Of a stretch of DNA of 64,000 nt, positions 18,601 to 28,746 are shown in pieces. The DNA is taken from assembly GCA_963802355.1 (NCBI GenBank), contig CAWDIV010000012.1, positions 1-64,000 on the forward strand. The letters run 5' to 3'. Each line of letters begins with the position of its first letter. Position 1 is the stretch's first letter. Under the pieces are notes generated by a model. The model did no database searches. It was given only the letters and a program-made list of their open reading frames with translations, and had not been told where the DNA came from. The stretch is from SG8-41 sp963802355 (GTDB lineage Bacteria > Pseudomonadota > Gammaproteobacteria > Burkholderiales > SG8-41). The position numbers and the translations under genes are program-made.

Positions 18601-20365
18601 AGGTCCGGCCGATGACCTGGTCGCGCGAAAAGCCGAACAGCTCCAGCCATACCGGGTTTACGTCGACAAACCTTCCGTCCGGCAGTGTATGGAGGGCCAG
18701 CGGGCCCGGGGAGCTGCGGAACATCGCAGAGAAGCGCTCCTCGCTCTGCCGCAACGCCTCCTGCGCGAGCTTTTGCTCGGTGACATCCATCAACGTTCCG
18801 GCCATCAGTGCGGGTCGCCCGGCCTCGTCGCGAAACAGCTTGCCGCGGGATCGCAGCCAGCGGATTTCCCCGGGACGCGGGGCGACCTGGACGTCTATCT
18901 CGTAGCGATGCACGGGCCCGGAGATGGCGCCGCGGATTGCCTGATCCTGCCGCTCTCGTTCGCCCGGGAGGAAATGCTGGCGAGACTTCCATTCGTCGCG
19001 ATGGCTGAAGCGCTCTTCCGCCGAGACGCCATTCAGCTCCCGGAAGCGCACCGAATGAAATACCTCGTTCGTTCGCAGGTCCCATTCCCAGTGTCCCGCC
19101 TCCGTGGCATCCATCGCGCGGGCATACCGTTCTTCCGACAGGCGCAGCGCCTCTTCGGCACGCTTGCGCTCGGTGACGTCCCTGTAGATGATGTATGCCG
19201 CATCCTCTTCGGTATCCGGCAATCGAACGCGCTTCGCGGTGATATGAGCGTGGAACCGCGTGCCATCCTTTCTCTGCCGGATGACTTCGCGCTCGACCGT
19301 GCGGCCGGCGAGAAGGTCGGGATCCGCGGTCAGATTGGCCGGTCCCAGGTCATCCGGCGCGATCAACTCCCGCAGCCGGCGGCCTAAAGCCTCTTCCGCG
19401 GTGAAGCCGAACATGCGTGTGAACTCTTTGTTGATGCGGAGATTCCGTGGCTTGTCCAGGGCCGTCAGCACGATCGCATCCGGCGAAAGCTCGAACAAGT
19501 CGTCGAGCTGCGCCTTCTGTCCTTGCATCTCCCGCAGCGCGTGCTCCAAAGACTCGTTCGCCTGCGCCAATTGGGCCGTGCGTTGCGCAACCAGCCCCTC
19601 CAGCTCGTCGTGAGCGCTATGGAGCGCCTGCTCCGCCTGCCGCCGCACCGCGACTTCGTCCGCCAGTTGCACGTTCTGCCTGGCGAGCTGATCGAGCATT
19701 CCGTTGACCGTCCGGGCAAGAATGTCGAGCTCGTCCGAGCCCCCGCCCGCCGGCACACGGCGCGAAAAATCGCCTTCCGCGATGGCGGACGCAGTGCGGC
19801 TGATGTCCTGCACCTCGGACAGGAGCGCGCGGCGTATCACCCATCCGGCGAGAACCCCCAGCACCAGAACGATAACGGTCGCGCCGGCGATCCCGTACCA
19901 GAAGAGCTCGACGAGCGACTGGAAGCGAACGCTCTCGCGGCCGACCAGAAGGTGGTATCCCCCCGGCAGCGTGACGTGCGTTGCGACCACCCGCGTCGAC
20001 GACCCCCCGTCGAGGCCGCCGATAACGAGTCCGTACGTTCCGGGCGCGGCGGGAACCTCGGCCGGCCACCCCGGCAGATTGCCGGCGAGACGGCGCTTCG
20101 ACGCATCGGCGAGCACCACGAATTCGTCGTTAGCCCGCCCTGCCGTTCCGGACTCGATTGCCACGACGAGTCCCTTCGCGCCTTTCCTGTCGAATACCTC
20201 TACCAGGCGTTGGAGCGACTCACCGTCCACATAGGCCTTGAAGGTCGCGACATTCGACCTCCACGCGTACCAAAGAGGAATGGCCAGCATTGCCAGTGCC
20301 AGGACGCTCAACGCGATGTAAGCCAGCGCCAGCCTGGAAGGAGTGAAGCGAAACAGTTTGTTCAT
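15624..20365 (-). CDS. multi-PAS hybrid sensor histidine kinase with receiver, several frameshifts
   Basis: The first 1,150 or so residues are uninterrupted: TM1 (ALAYIALSVLALAMLAIPLW), a periplasmic sensor of ~140 residues, TM2 (GATVIVLVLGVLAGWV), HAMP, a coiled coil, then about seven PAS/PAC repeats, most opening with ALR-SE-RYARAMDA-like text. Below about 17190 the frame switches several times. The remaining domains are recognisable: the H box (GTLAGGIAHDFNNILGAILG), G boxes (VADTGTGIAPEIVERIFDPFFTTK, shown in part, and GTGLGLSLVHGIVAE), and a receiver (VLIVDDEEPLVRLA, ITDERMPG, LMSGYLD, KPLSARDL) ending at 15624. It should sense a periplasmic and several cytoplasmic cues at the inner membrane. 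Receiver-only and OmpR genes lie just upstream. Confidence 0.85.
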
Positions 20366-20443
20366 GCGGGCCCGAACTTATCGGACATGGCAGCGCGTGT
20401 CATGGGGCGGTGTGTCGGGGAAAGCCATCGGATCGCCGCCTCC

Positions 20444-20818
20444 TCACGGCGTCTCAATCGACTCGTTCACCGCCACGAGCAATTCCTCGCGCGTAAACGG
20501 CTTCGGCAGGATCTTGCGCACGCCGAGCTGCCGCGCCACGTCGGTCGACGAGCCGAGCCCCCGTCGAAAGCGCGCCGACACGAGCAGGATTGGGCTAGGA
20601 TACACTTCTGTCAGGGATTGGATGAGCTCTTGCGCGCCGCGTGGGCTGGGGACATCGGCCACAACGAGTTCCGGCGCCACCGCTCCATTGCGCGCTCCGG
20701 GAAGTTCGTGCAAGGTTTGAAAGACGACGGTGTAGCCTGCCTCGCCTAGCCAGCGCTCAAGCAGCTCACGAATCAGGTCGTCAGGCTCGACGACGACTAT
20801 ATGTCCTTTCTGCTTCAC
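20444..20818 (-). CDS. single-domain response regulator (receiver only)
   Basis: About 124 residues from a GTG at 20818. It opens KGHIVVVEPDDLIRELLERWL, has a candidate phosphoacceptor in ELVVADVPSP, a Ser in LLVSARF, and the conserved Lys-Pro in ILPKPFTREELL. No output domain follows. It probably takes phosphate in a relay with the large hybrid kinase that begins 79 bp downstream on the same strand. The acidic pair is EPDD rather than VDDD. A longer upstream frame exists but is not receiver-like. Confidence 0.75.
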   Translation of the reverse strand: MKQKGHIVVVEPDDLIRELLERWLGEAGYTVVFQTLHELPGARNGAVAPELVVADVPSPRGAQELIQSLTEVYPSPILLVSARFRRGLGSSTDVARQLGVRKILPKPFTREELLVAVNESIETP

Positions 20819-21039
20819 GATATCCCGATGTCCTTGATCACAAACGCAGCCTGTAAAAGCATCATGCGTTCGGCCGAGGCGCATGCCCTCCCGCTCACTA
20901 TTTGACATGCCCGGGAAGTAAGAATTGTGTAAGCATCTCTCGCCAACATGGCATATGACACATTCATTCGTCCGCCTGGCACCCGGGTGCGATACTAGGG
21001 GGGCACCTTGTGCCGATGCTGAATGGAGAGTCGATAGCC

Positions 21040-21794
21040 GTGAGCGCAGGCCCATCGTCCAAGGCGTCGACGTCGGTCGCGCACGTGCTCGCCGTCGACG
21101 ACGATCCCTCGGTACGCCAGATGATCGCCGACTATCTCGGCGACAACGAAATCCAGGTCACGGCGCTCGCCAGCGGTCGTGAAATCGCCGAGGTGATGTC
21201 GCGCGAAACGGTCGACCTGGTGATTCTCGACCTGAAGCTTCCCGGCGAGGACGGAATGGAGATCGCCCGGCGCCTGCGCGAGCGATTCCGATGTGCCCAT
21301 CATCATGCTGACGGGGCGCAAGGACGAGGCCGATCGCGTCATGGGGTTGGAACTCGGCGCGGACGATTACCTGACAAAGCCGTTTTCTCCGCGCGAGTTG
21401 CTCGCGCGGATACGCGCCTTGCTGCGCCGTTCGCGGTCCCAGCGAGACCGTCGCGGACAGCATCTCGAAGATCCGCGCCTACCGCTTCGCCGGCTGGGAA
21501 TTGAACGTGAGGTTGCGCCGACTCAAGTCACCGGCGGGCGAAACCATCACGTTGAGAAACGCCGAATTCAACCTCCTGGCCGCGTTCCTCGCCTCGCCGC
21601 AGCGAGTCCTCTCGCGCGAGCAACTACTCGGCATGTCGCACCTGCACAACGATGAGGTCTACGATCGCGCGATAGACACGCAGGTGGGACGTCTGCGGAG
21701 GAAGATCGAGACGACAGGCTTGAAAGAACCGCTCATCAGGACCGAGCGGGGCGCGGGCTACGTCTTCACGGCGACCGTGGACACGGTCCGCTGA
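21040..21794 (+). CDS. OmpR family response regulator, two frameshifts
   Basis: Receiver: VLAVDDDPSVRQMIADYL, phosphoacceptor in LVILDLKLPGEDGMEIA. The frame then shifts near 21290, giving PIIMLTGRKDEADRVMGLELGADDYLTKPF. It shifts again near 21435 into the winged-helix domain: ITLRNAEFNLLAAFLASPQRVLSREQLL and VGRLRRKIE...RGAGYVF. All parts of a normal 240-residue regulator are present. The GTG at 21040 has a ribosome site (GGAGAG); ATG codons upstream are alternatives. It is divergent from the receiver-only gene and the hybrid kinase. Confidence 0.8.
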
Positions 21795-21931
21795 TACGGC
21801 CATTCGCTGAGTTCACCGATCGACCGAGGCCTGGACCCTGACGAGATCCTAAAGCGGGGCAACGGCCCCATCCGTCCCTAACGCTCTACTGTTTGCAGCC
21901 TTTTCGAACGCGGGAACGAGGAGGCATCTCG

Positions 21932-23695
21932 ATGGCCCGGATACTCTCCGTTAACGTCGGGTTGCCGCGCGACATCGAGTGGCGCGGAAGAACCGTGCAC
22001 ACCGGCATCTGGAAGGAGCCGGTGACAGGGTCGTCGCCGTGTCAAGCGACTCAACGTCGAAGGCGACGGTCAGGCCGATCTCGGCGGCCACGGTGGGGAG
22101 CAGCGGGCCGTTTTCGTCTACCAGATCGAATCGCATCGCTACTGGCAGGAGCGGCTGGGCCGGCGCGATTTCACCCACGGGCGGTTCGGCGAGAACTTCA
22201 CCATCGAGGGGTTGCCGGATGACGAGGTCTGCATCGGCGACCGGTACCGGATCGGGACTGCGCTGTTCGAGGTGACCCAACCGCGCACCACCTGCTACCG
22301 CGTCGGGATCCGCATGGACGAGCCGCAAATGGCCGCCCTCCTGACCTCCAGCGGACGGCCGGGCTTCTACCTCCGCGTCCTTGAGGAAGGTGAGGTCGGC
22401 GCCGGTGACCCGATTCTCCTCATCACTCGAGGGCCGGAGGGGATGACCGTAGCGGAGGCCAATGCGCTGCTGTACTCCTCCCATCACCCTCGCGAGCAGC
22501 TCGAGCGGGCGCTGCGAATCGCAGCGCTCTCCCCGGGCTGGCGGTGGTCCTTCGAGGCGTTGGCACGAAGTCAGGATGCCCACCCCGGCGCGACGGGCAA
22601 CGCGGGTCTGGTGCCGGCAGGCGCTGCGCAGACGGCGATGCCCGGGTTTCGTTCCTTGCGAGTTTCGCAGATCGATCGTGAATGCGTGGACGTGATCTCG
22701 TTGTCGTTGCAGCCGACGGATGGCAGGCGGCTCACAACTCCACTCCCTGGCCAGTTCGTCGTGCTCCGTTTGCGGCTGAAGCCGGACGGTTCTCCACTCT
22801 TCCGGAGCTATTCACTCTCCGGACCTCCCTCCGACACGCAGTATCGCGTCAGCGTCAAGGTGGAGCCCAACGGCGCCGCGGGGAGCTACCTGAACAGCAA
22901 CGTTCGAACGGGCGATGTCCTCGATGTCAGCGAACCGAGAGGCAGCTTCACCTTGCAGCCGGGAGACGGGCCGGTGGTGCTCCTGAGCGGGGGAATCGGC
23001 GCGACACCCGTGCTCGCGATGCTGCATGCGCTGGCTGCGAGCGCTACGCCTCGGGCGGTCTGGTGGCTGCACGGTGCACGCGATAGCAAGTCACATTCCT
23101 TCGCCACGGAGGTGCGACAGCTTCTCGGGATGCTTGCTCGCGGCCGAAGTCAGATTTGGTACAGCCGGCCGGCTGCGGATGATCGAGAGGGACGGGAATA
23201 CGACGCGACCGGTCGCCTGGGCATGAAGGTCGTCGACCAGTTGGGCGTCCCGCGGGATGGCGACTTCTACATTTGCGGGCCATCGAGCTTCCTCGGCGAC
23301 CTGCGGACGGGCGTGACCGCCTGGGGCGTGCCTCCGGACCGGATCCATTCCGAGCTCTTTTCCGGCGGTCCTTCGCTGATGCCCGGCATGAGCACCACGC
23401 CGGTGCGCACACCCCATCAGCCGGAGGGTACCCTGGCACCGGACCACTAGTGTCCTTTGCACGCAGCGGCATCGCCGCTCGCTGGCGCCTGGAAGACCAG
23501 AGCCTTCTCGAGCTGGCTGAAGCGTGTGATGTGCCCGTCCGGTGGTCGTGCCGCACCGGTGTCTGTCACAACTGCGAGAGCGGATTGATCTCTGGGTCCG
23601 TCACCTACCAGCCTGATCCGCTCGATTCACCGGCGGAGGGAAATGTCCTGATCTGCTGCTCCCGGCCGCGGGGCGACGTGGTGATCGACATCTGA
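21932..23695 (+). CDS. MOSC - ferredoxin-NADP reductase - [2Fe-2S] ferredoxin fusion, frameshifted
   Basis: From ATG 21932 (ribosome site GAGGAGG) a MOSC domain of the YiiM type: LSVNVGLPRDIEWRG, then after a break near 22035 DLGGHGGEQRAVFVYQ and RFGENFTIEGLPDDEV, with the MOSC Cys in TTCYRVGIRM. The flavin reductase domain follows (RSYSLSGPP, GGIGATPVLAML, FYICGPSSFL). A second shift near 23445 leads into a plant-type ferredoxin with CRTGVCHNCESG and a last Cys in ICCSRP. It should pass electrons from NAD(P)H to a molybdenum-cofactor-linked reaction, for example reduction of N-hydroxylated compounds. Confidence 0.8.
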
Positions 23696-23959
23696 GTAAA
23701 CGCCGCGATCGCACCGGATTGCGCGACGAAAACACTGCGCGGTCGTCTGATCCGCACTGCAGAGACTGACAAGGACATCGCCCGCCTTCGCATAGCGAAA
23801 AACCCGTCACGCCAAAGACGCCGAGCCGCCTACCGTTTCGCATCGTGCTGCAAGGTTCATGAACGCGCGGTAGAGCATTGGCCCGCCGGAGACAATTGCC
23901 GGTACGCTCCGTTTCGAGATAAACGTCCTAACTCTTTTGTTGGCTCGTGCCTTGTGCGT

Positions 23960-25232
23960 AACAGGGCCTTCTCGCGCCCGATCTCTCCAGCGTGCACTTT
24001 TCCCGCACCTCGGCAAACTTCATTCCACGCAACGCGGCCGTGCCGGCCGTGCTCGGCAATGTGGACGACATCAACAACAACGTCGGGTTCTGGGCGCCGC
24101 AGCCGGACTTCCGCATACCCGAGCGGTTGAGCCCCGGGTACGACCGATTCAGCGACCTGGAACTCGAGGACATTTACCTGGATCTGGTTCGAACCTTCGT
24201 GGACTACCAGACGCGCGTGGGCCTGCGGGCGATCGAGCGCGAGCCCAACGCCGACCTCGTGATGATCTACATCGAGCAGCCCGACGGCTCGGGCCACCAG
24301 TTCACGATGACGGACCCGCGGCAAGCATCCAATCCGCTCGACGCAAGCACGATTGGCGCGAACCAGGACCCCGTCAAGCGGGCACGTTACCGCGACTACC
24401 TGCGCATCGCGTACCAGACCGCGAACGAGGCCGTGCAGCGCATCATCGAGGCGGTCGGCACCAACCGCCACGGCGAGCCGAATAGCAACGTGTTCGTGGT
24501 GTCCGACCACGGCATGGCGCCGTTCCATACCGCGGTCAACATGAACGCCTTCCTGGCGTCGAAGGGCTTCAGCCCGGCGCAGGTGCGCGCGGTGATCTCG
24601 GGGCCGGCGGCGAACATCTACATCAGCCTCCAGGGGCGCGAGCCGAACGGCACCGTGAGCCAGGCCGAGTACGTGGTCCTGCAGGAGCAGTTGATCAAGG
24701 CGCTGCGCGAGTTCCGCGACACCAATCCGAACTACGTGTCTCGCCGCCCGTGGAGCCGCTGTTCGACCAGGTGTTCGCGCGGCCGCTGCCGGAGGGCCCC
24801 GGCGATCCGCCCTTCGGGCTCGGCACGAACCGCTTCATCGGCCAGGACTCGGGCGACGTCTACGCGGTGCTCTCGCTCGGCTACAACTTCGACGGCACGC
24901 AACTGCCGGTTGTGCCGCGCCTGGGCGACGATGCGGCGGCGCTGGCGGCAGGGTTGTCAGTGCCCAACTTCTACGGCGCGCACGGCTACGACCCGCGCCT
25001 GGTGGAGATGAGCGCGATCTTCTTTGCGGCGGGGCCCGACGTGTGCCGGCGACATCTGGAGACTGTGCGCAACATGGACATCGCGCCGACGATCCTCGAC
25101 ATACTCGGCGTGCGGCCCGCCGCCACGGTTCAGGGCCGCTCGCTCCATCTTTGCGGTGAAGGCAGGAACGACGATCGCAATGACAGAAAGGATGATGACG
25201 GGGACGATGGCAGGGGCAGAAAAGACGACTAG
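23960..25232 (+). pseudogene. alkaline phosphatase/phosphodiesterase family protein, 5'-truncated and frameshifted
   Basis: The text runs SANFIPRNAAVPAVLGNVDDIN, LVMIYIEQPDGSGHQF, FVVSDHGMAPFHTAVNMNAF (metal-binding Asp-His), then breaks near 24740 and resumes with SGDVYAVLSLGYNFDG, NFYGAHGYDPRLVEMSAIFFAAGP (metal His) and DIAPTILDILGV. This is a type I phosphodiesterase/nucleotide pyrophosphatase. The N-terminal third with the catalytic Thr/Ser and the signal peptide is absent; an in-frame stop lies just before 23960. The end is an Asp/Arg/Lys-rich tail. Confidence 0.7.
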
Positions 25233-25241
25233 CCTTACCTG

Positions 25242-25499
25242 TCAGTTAATCCGATGAACAACGATCTCTACATTGCACCGATCGCATAGCACCGCAATAA
25301 CCGGGTCGTTTTTCTTCGATGAGCTCAGCCAACCCTGCCTTCCACTGGCGTAGCAAAGTGGACACGGAAGCTTTTCGCTACGCGGCGCCAAGATGTTCCA
25401 ATGCGCGCGAAAGCTGTTGATCGTCGATTGCGTCGCGCCCGCCTTCATGAGCTCGTACGTAAGACGCGGTAAAAAATCACCGATGCTTCCCTCGTCCAT
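25242..25499 (-). CDS. small zinc-ribbon hypothetical protein
   Basis: 85 residues. An N-terminal helical part (DFLPRLTYELMKAGATQSTINSF) is followed by two cysteine pairs, CPLC and CDRC, 26 residues apart, which should bind one zinc. Convergent with the phosphodiesterase. I recognise the layout but not a function. Confidence 0.5.
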   Translation of the reverse strand: MDEGSIGDFLPRLTYELMKAGATQSTINSFRAHWNILAPRSEKLPCPLCYASGRQGWLSSSKKNDPVIAVLCDRCNVEIVVHRIN

Positions 25500-25714
25500 G
25501 TGCCCCCTCCCGAATTAAGTTGCAACTCATACTTCGTCTGGCGGCTTTGATTTGCCGTGAGTCATCGTGCCGTCGGCCGACCATGCTGCACCAGGGGCTC
25601 GCGGATGGGCAAGCTGCAAAGAAAGGCCGCTAAGATGCGGTCCTAAGTAGTTGAAATCTGAAGGTCGTAAATCGTGCGGGACCGCCCCACGACCCCCAAC
25701 TGCTCTTTCTGCTG

Positions 25715-26080
25715 ATGGGCCAGTTCGCGAACGCCAATCGGCAATACGAAGGCGCCGAGTTTCTGGCTTCATTGGCGCAACAGTTCGCCCCTCAGCTCTC
25801 CGATACCCAAAAGGCTCTCTACCTGAGCGCAACGGCGCTGCTGCGTGCGCAAGCGGCGCCGAAAGTGCCGTTTTTGAGCCGCATTCAGTGGGTCAGGGAC
25901 ACAGTGACGATGCTAGAGGAGGCGAAGAAACTGTCCGGCGGCGAGGTTTTCGTCGTGCGCTGGACCTCGGGAGTGGTCAGGGCGCAACTACCCGGTTTCT
26001 TCGGACAGCGGAAAGAGGCTCTCGCCGACCTGCAATGGAATACTCGATTCGGATGCCGCTTCCGTTCCGGCGGAATGTGA
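25715..26080 (+). pseudogene. fragment of an unidentified protein
   Basis: About 100 residues (YEGAEFLASLAQQFAPQLSD, VPFLSRIQWVRDTVTMLEEA, SGGEVFVVRWTSGVVRAQLP, GFFGQRKEALADLQW) look like the internal helical part of a longer conserved protein. Similar text occurs, as I recall, in larger environmental proteins, but I cannot name the family. It has no ribosome site and breaks off near 26050. Probably a relic. Confidence 0.4.
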
Positions 26081-26186
26081 CAATTTTGTTGCAGGGGCGC
26101 GGGACTGACAAGGCGCCCGAACGCGACAACTTTCGGTGAACATACGGCTTGGCGGCACGTCAAACCAATTCACATCCGGAGGCGGT

Positions 26187-26759
26187 ATGATCGATCAGGA
26201 CATGGCTACTCGGGAATTCACAGATCGTGTCGGCCATCAGGCTGCGGATCGAATCTATAATGTCCTCTTCCTCGATTCGGGAAATTCCGCGCGCAGCGTA
26301 ATGGCAGAAGCTGTGCTGAATGAACTGGGGGGCGGTCGATTCAGGGCATACAGTGCCGGGAGCAGCCCAACCGGTAAGGTGAATCCGTTTACTATCGAAC
26401 TGATGCGCGCTAACGGACACCCTACCGACGAGCTGCGCAGCAAGCCGTGGGACGAATTCGGCAGGCCGGACGCGCCCCAAATGGACTTCGTTATCACCCT
26501 ATGCGACCGAGCCGCCGGTGAAGCATGTCCGGTATGGCCAGGCCACCCTATTACAGCCTATTGGGGTTTTGAAGATCCTGCCGCTTCAAGGGGTACCGAT
26601 GAAGAGAAGCGGGCGAAGTTCAGGGACGTTTACCACCAAATAGCCGCGCGCGTGCGACTTCTAATCAGTTTGCCACTGCCAAGTCTAGATCATCTTGCTA
26701 GGCAGAGCGAGGTCCGCGGGTTGGGTATGCCGGCATTTCGACAGCCCGGTGAAAAATAG
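26187..26759 (+). CDS. arsenate reductase ArsC/low-MW phosphatase-like protein lacking the catalytic Cys
   Basis: 190 residues from the ATG at 26187, directly behind CCGGAGGCGG. It matches thioredoxin-coupled ArsC proteins: VLFLDSGNSARSVMAEAVLN, FRAYSAGSSPTGKVNPFTIE, DFVITLCDRAAGEACPVWPG, WGFEDPAA. In active family members the P-loop is C-T-G-N-S-A-R-S. Here the first residue is Asp (codon GAT), so the nucleophile is missing, while the rest of the loop, including the Arg, is intact. A second Cys pair region (CDRAAGEACP) remains. It may be a binding or regulatory homologue rather than an enzyme. Confidence 0.75.
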   Translation: MIDQDMATREFTDRVGHQAADRIYNVLFLDSGNSARSVMAEAVLNELGGGRFRAYSAGSSPTGKVNPFTIELMRANGHPTDELRSKPWDEFGRPDAPQMDFVITLCDRAAGEACPVWPGHPITAYWGFEDPAASRGTDEEKRAKFRDVYHQIAARVRLLISLPLPSLDHLARQSEVRGLGMPAFRQPGEK

Positions 26760-26779
26760 TTGGCCCGTGCCACCGGACA

Positions 26780-27196
26780 TCATCTCTCATCTAACCGCGC
26801 GAGCACAGGCTTGATGTCAATGACCGGCGTTCCGTCGATCGCTTCGATCGGCGCAACCCTCAACCTCCGGCCCCCGACTTCCAGCACCGAAACCCTATGA
26901 AGTCCCACGGGATTCGGACGATCCGGCGACCGGGTCGCGAAGACGCCCGTCACCGGGCGCCTCGAGTCTCCGCGTGGATGCACCCGAAGCACGTCGCGTC
27001 GTGCGCGGTGTAGCCAGGTCAGAACGATGAGCTCGTCGCCGGCTGCGATACCGGCGAGTCCTTCCGCTACCTGAGCCGTAAGCTCCAGCCACGCCTCTGG
27101 CGCGCCTTCATCCCCCTGCAGCGGCGCCGCCTGGAGGCTGGTCAGCGGGGACCTTACGACCCCGATCGGTTCGAGCGTATAGATGTTATTGCCCAT
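26780..27196 (-). CDS. trmO: tRNA (t6A37) methyltransferase TrmO
   Basis: 138 residues from the ATG at 27196. The TrmO/YaeB core is clear: EPIGVVRSPLTSL, QGDEGAPEAWLEL, LIVLTWLHRA, TGVFATRSPDRPNPVGLHRV and GTPVIDIKPVL. It N-methylates t6A at position 37 of threonine tRNAs using S-adenosylmethionine. It is shorter than E. coli TrmO because it lacks the C-terminal domain, as in many bacteria. A broken second copy of its first ~24 residues lies upstream at 27407. Confidence 0.85.
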   Translation of the reverse strand: MGNNIYTLEPIGVVRSPLTSLQAAPLQGDEGAPEAWLELTAQVAEGLAGIAAGDELIVLTWLHRARRDVLRVHPRGDSRRPVTGVFATRSPDRPNPVGLHRVSVLEVGGRRLRVAPIEAIDGTPVIDIKPVLARLDER

Positions 27197-27308
27197 GGCT
27201 CGTCGGCTGATCGGCCCCTCAGGACGGCCAGTGGGCACGATCTCATCCCTCGATTCCCGGTTCACGCGGGCTGCTCACGTGCCCTCCTGGAGTTCTCTTC
27301 CGGTCGCT

Positions 27309-27380
27309 TCACCTGCCCTGCAACGCTTTCTTCAACCGCGAAACCTCCTCGGCCACATCGCCGCGGAGAAGTGTCGAGTT
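27309..27380 (-). pseudogene. dihydrofolate-reductase-family protein fragment
   Basis: A frame reading NSTLLRGDVAEEVSRLKKAL resembles the segment before the last strand of RibD C-terminal/DHFR-like reductases (NST-LKGD-AEEV--LK). Only this piece is present, wedged between TrmO and the monooxygenase remnant. Short and tentative. Confidence 0.35.
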
Positions 27381-27406
27381 GTTGGGAGCCGCTCGCCTAT
27401 GCCCCG

Positions 27407-27824
27407 CTACGCCGCTTCGAGCCTTTCCAGCCGAGACCGTATGAAGCCAATCGGTTCGATCCTGTAGCTGGACTCGTTCATATTCCATTCGTTTGCCTTC
27501 AAATCGCAATTCCTGACAAATTCGGGCAACTCCAACAGGTACTCCGCGTCCCTCGCCAGGTGATGCGGTTTATCGATCTCCTCGCCTGCGTAGTTCTTGA
27601 TGTCATCCCGGTTGGCCCAATACGAGATGGTCGTGAACTCCACGATCCCCGCACGGCCGCCGCATGACCTGCACGCCAAGGTTCCCCTTGGTGGCGGCGA
27701 TCTTCCTGATGCCGTTTTCATACAGATAGGCTTCGTATTCGTCGGCTCGCGCGGCGGTCGTGCGGCCCTGCCATATGCGAGCAACCCGGGCCCTTTTCAG
27801 ACTTTCAAGACGGTCATTGGGCAT
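27407..27824 (-). pseudogene. antibiotic biosynthesis monooxygenase-like gene, frameshifted and fused to a TrmO stub
   Basis: The N-terminal part reads VARIWQGRTTAARADEYEAYLY, GIRKIAATKGNLGVQVMRR; after a shift near 27668 it reads VEFTTISYWANRDDIKNYAG and ARDAEYLLELPEFV. This is a small ABM-type protein (ferredoxin-like fold). The stop codon seems lost: the frame runs straight into MNESSYRIEPIGFIRSRLER, the first residues of a TrmO homologue, and stops. The intact trmO lies 210 bp downstream. Confidence 0.55.
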
Positions 27825-27990
27825 GATCTCATCCCTCCATTCCCGGCTTCACGCCGGTTGCTTGTGTGCCCTTCTGGAGCTCTCGTCCGATTGCTTCGCC
27901 TGCTCGCGGATCGGCTGATATGTCAGGTTCGTATTGAAGCAGAACGATTCCGGAGTCGTAGACAATCGATGCTTTCGGTGGCATGCGATT

Positions 27991-28746
27991 TCATCGTGTC
28001 TCCTTCATGCGAGGCCGCGCGGCCGCGTTGACGGCGAGGCCTTCGCCGTAGCGGTCGTGATGCCGGACCCACGACATCGTGTAGGCGAGGCTGTTCTCGT
28101 CGCGGCCCTTCGGCGTGAGGTCGAGGAGGTTATACGTACCGTGCAGGATGTCGTCCCCGCGCGCGTAGCTCGAATAGGTATGGAAAACCTCGCCGTCTGC
28201 GTCCGAGCAAAACACGCTCGTCCCGGGAAGCTCCTCGCCCGAGAATTCGAGCTCGGCGTAGTTGTAATGCATCCGGCCTTTCGCGCGCTCCTCCGCCGTG
28301 GAAGAGACGTGAAAGTCGTAGTTGAAGTCGTTGCCGTGCGACGACACCCACTTGAAGCGCCAGCCCATGCGCCGCTGGAACGGCCGGATCTCCGCCAGGG
28401 GCGCGCGGGACACCGCTGCGAAAGTCACGTCGCGCGCAGCAAGATGCGCCAGCGCGCCATCGACGTGGTCTGCCAGGAACGAGCAGCTCGGACACCCTTC
28501 CTTCCACCCCGGGCCGAACATGAAGTGCTGGATGATCAACTGGCTCCTCCCGCCGAAGAGGTCGACGAGCGATTCCTTGCCATTCGGCCCGTCGAACACG
28601 TATTGTTTCTCCATCCTGACCCAGGGCAGGTTGCGCCGCTCGGCGCTCAGTTGATCGCGCAGCCGGGTTAGCTCCTTCTCCTTGATCAAATGCTTCTTGC
28701 GCGCGGCCAGCCACTCATTTCGCGACACGATGTTTGGACGGTTCAT
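27991..28746 (-). CDS. DUF899 family thioredoxin-like protein (copy 1)
   Basis: 251 residues. Conserved blocks: VSRNEWLAARKKHLIKEKEL, RNLPWVRMEKQYVFDGP, SLVDLFGGRSQLIIQHFMFG, then the CxxC in EGCPSCSFLADHVDG, DVTFAAVSRAPLAEI, GWRFKWVSSHGNDFNYDF, and FHTYSSYARG. DUF899 proteins have a thioredoxin-like fold; their activity is not established and the CPSC pair suggests redox chemistry. This is one of five copies in the window. Its start overlaps the end of the DUF1801 gene by about 30 bp, so the two are probably coupled. Confidence 0.88.
   Translation of the reverse strand: MNRPNIVSRNEWLAARKKHLIKEKELTRLRDQLSAERRNLPWVRMEKQYVFDGPNGKESLVDLFGGRSQLIIQHFMFGPGWKEGCPSCSFLADHVDGALAHLAARDVTFAAVSRAPLAEIRPFQRRMGWRFKWVSSHGNDFNYDFHVSSTAEERAKGRMHYNYAELEFSGEELPGTSVFCSDADGEVFHTYSSYARGDDILHGTYNLLDLTPKGRDENSLAYTMSWVRHHDRYGEGLAVNAAARPRMKETR

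Noticed and set aside
17015..19387. 790-residue open frame on the + strand opposite the hybrid kinase
   Set aside because: It is Arg/Pro-rich with no family resemblance and lies antisense to clear PAS domains; a by-product of high GC.
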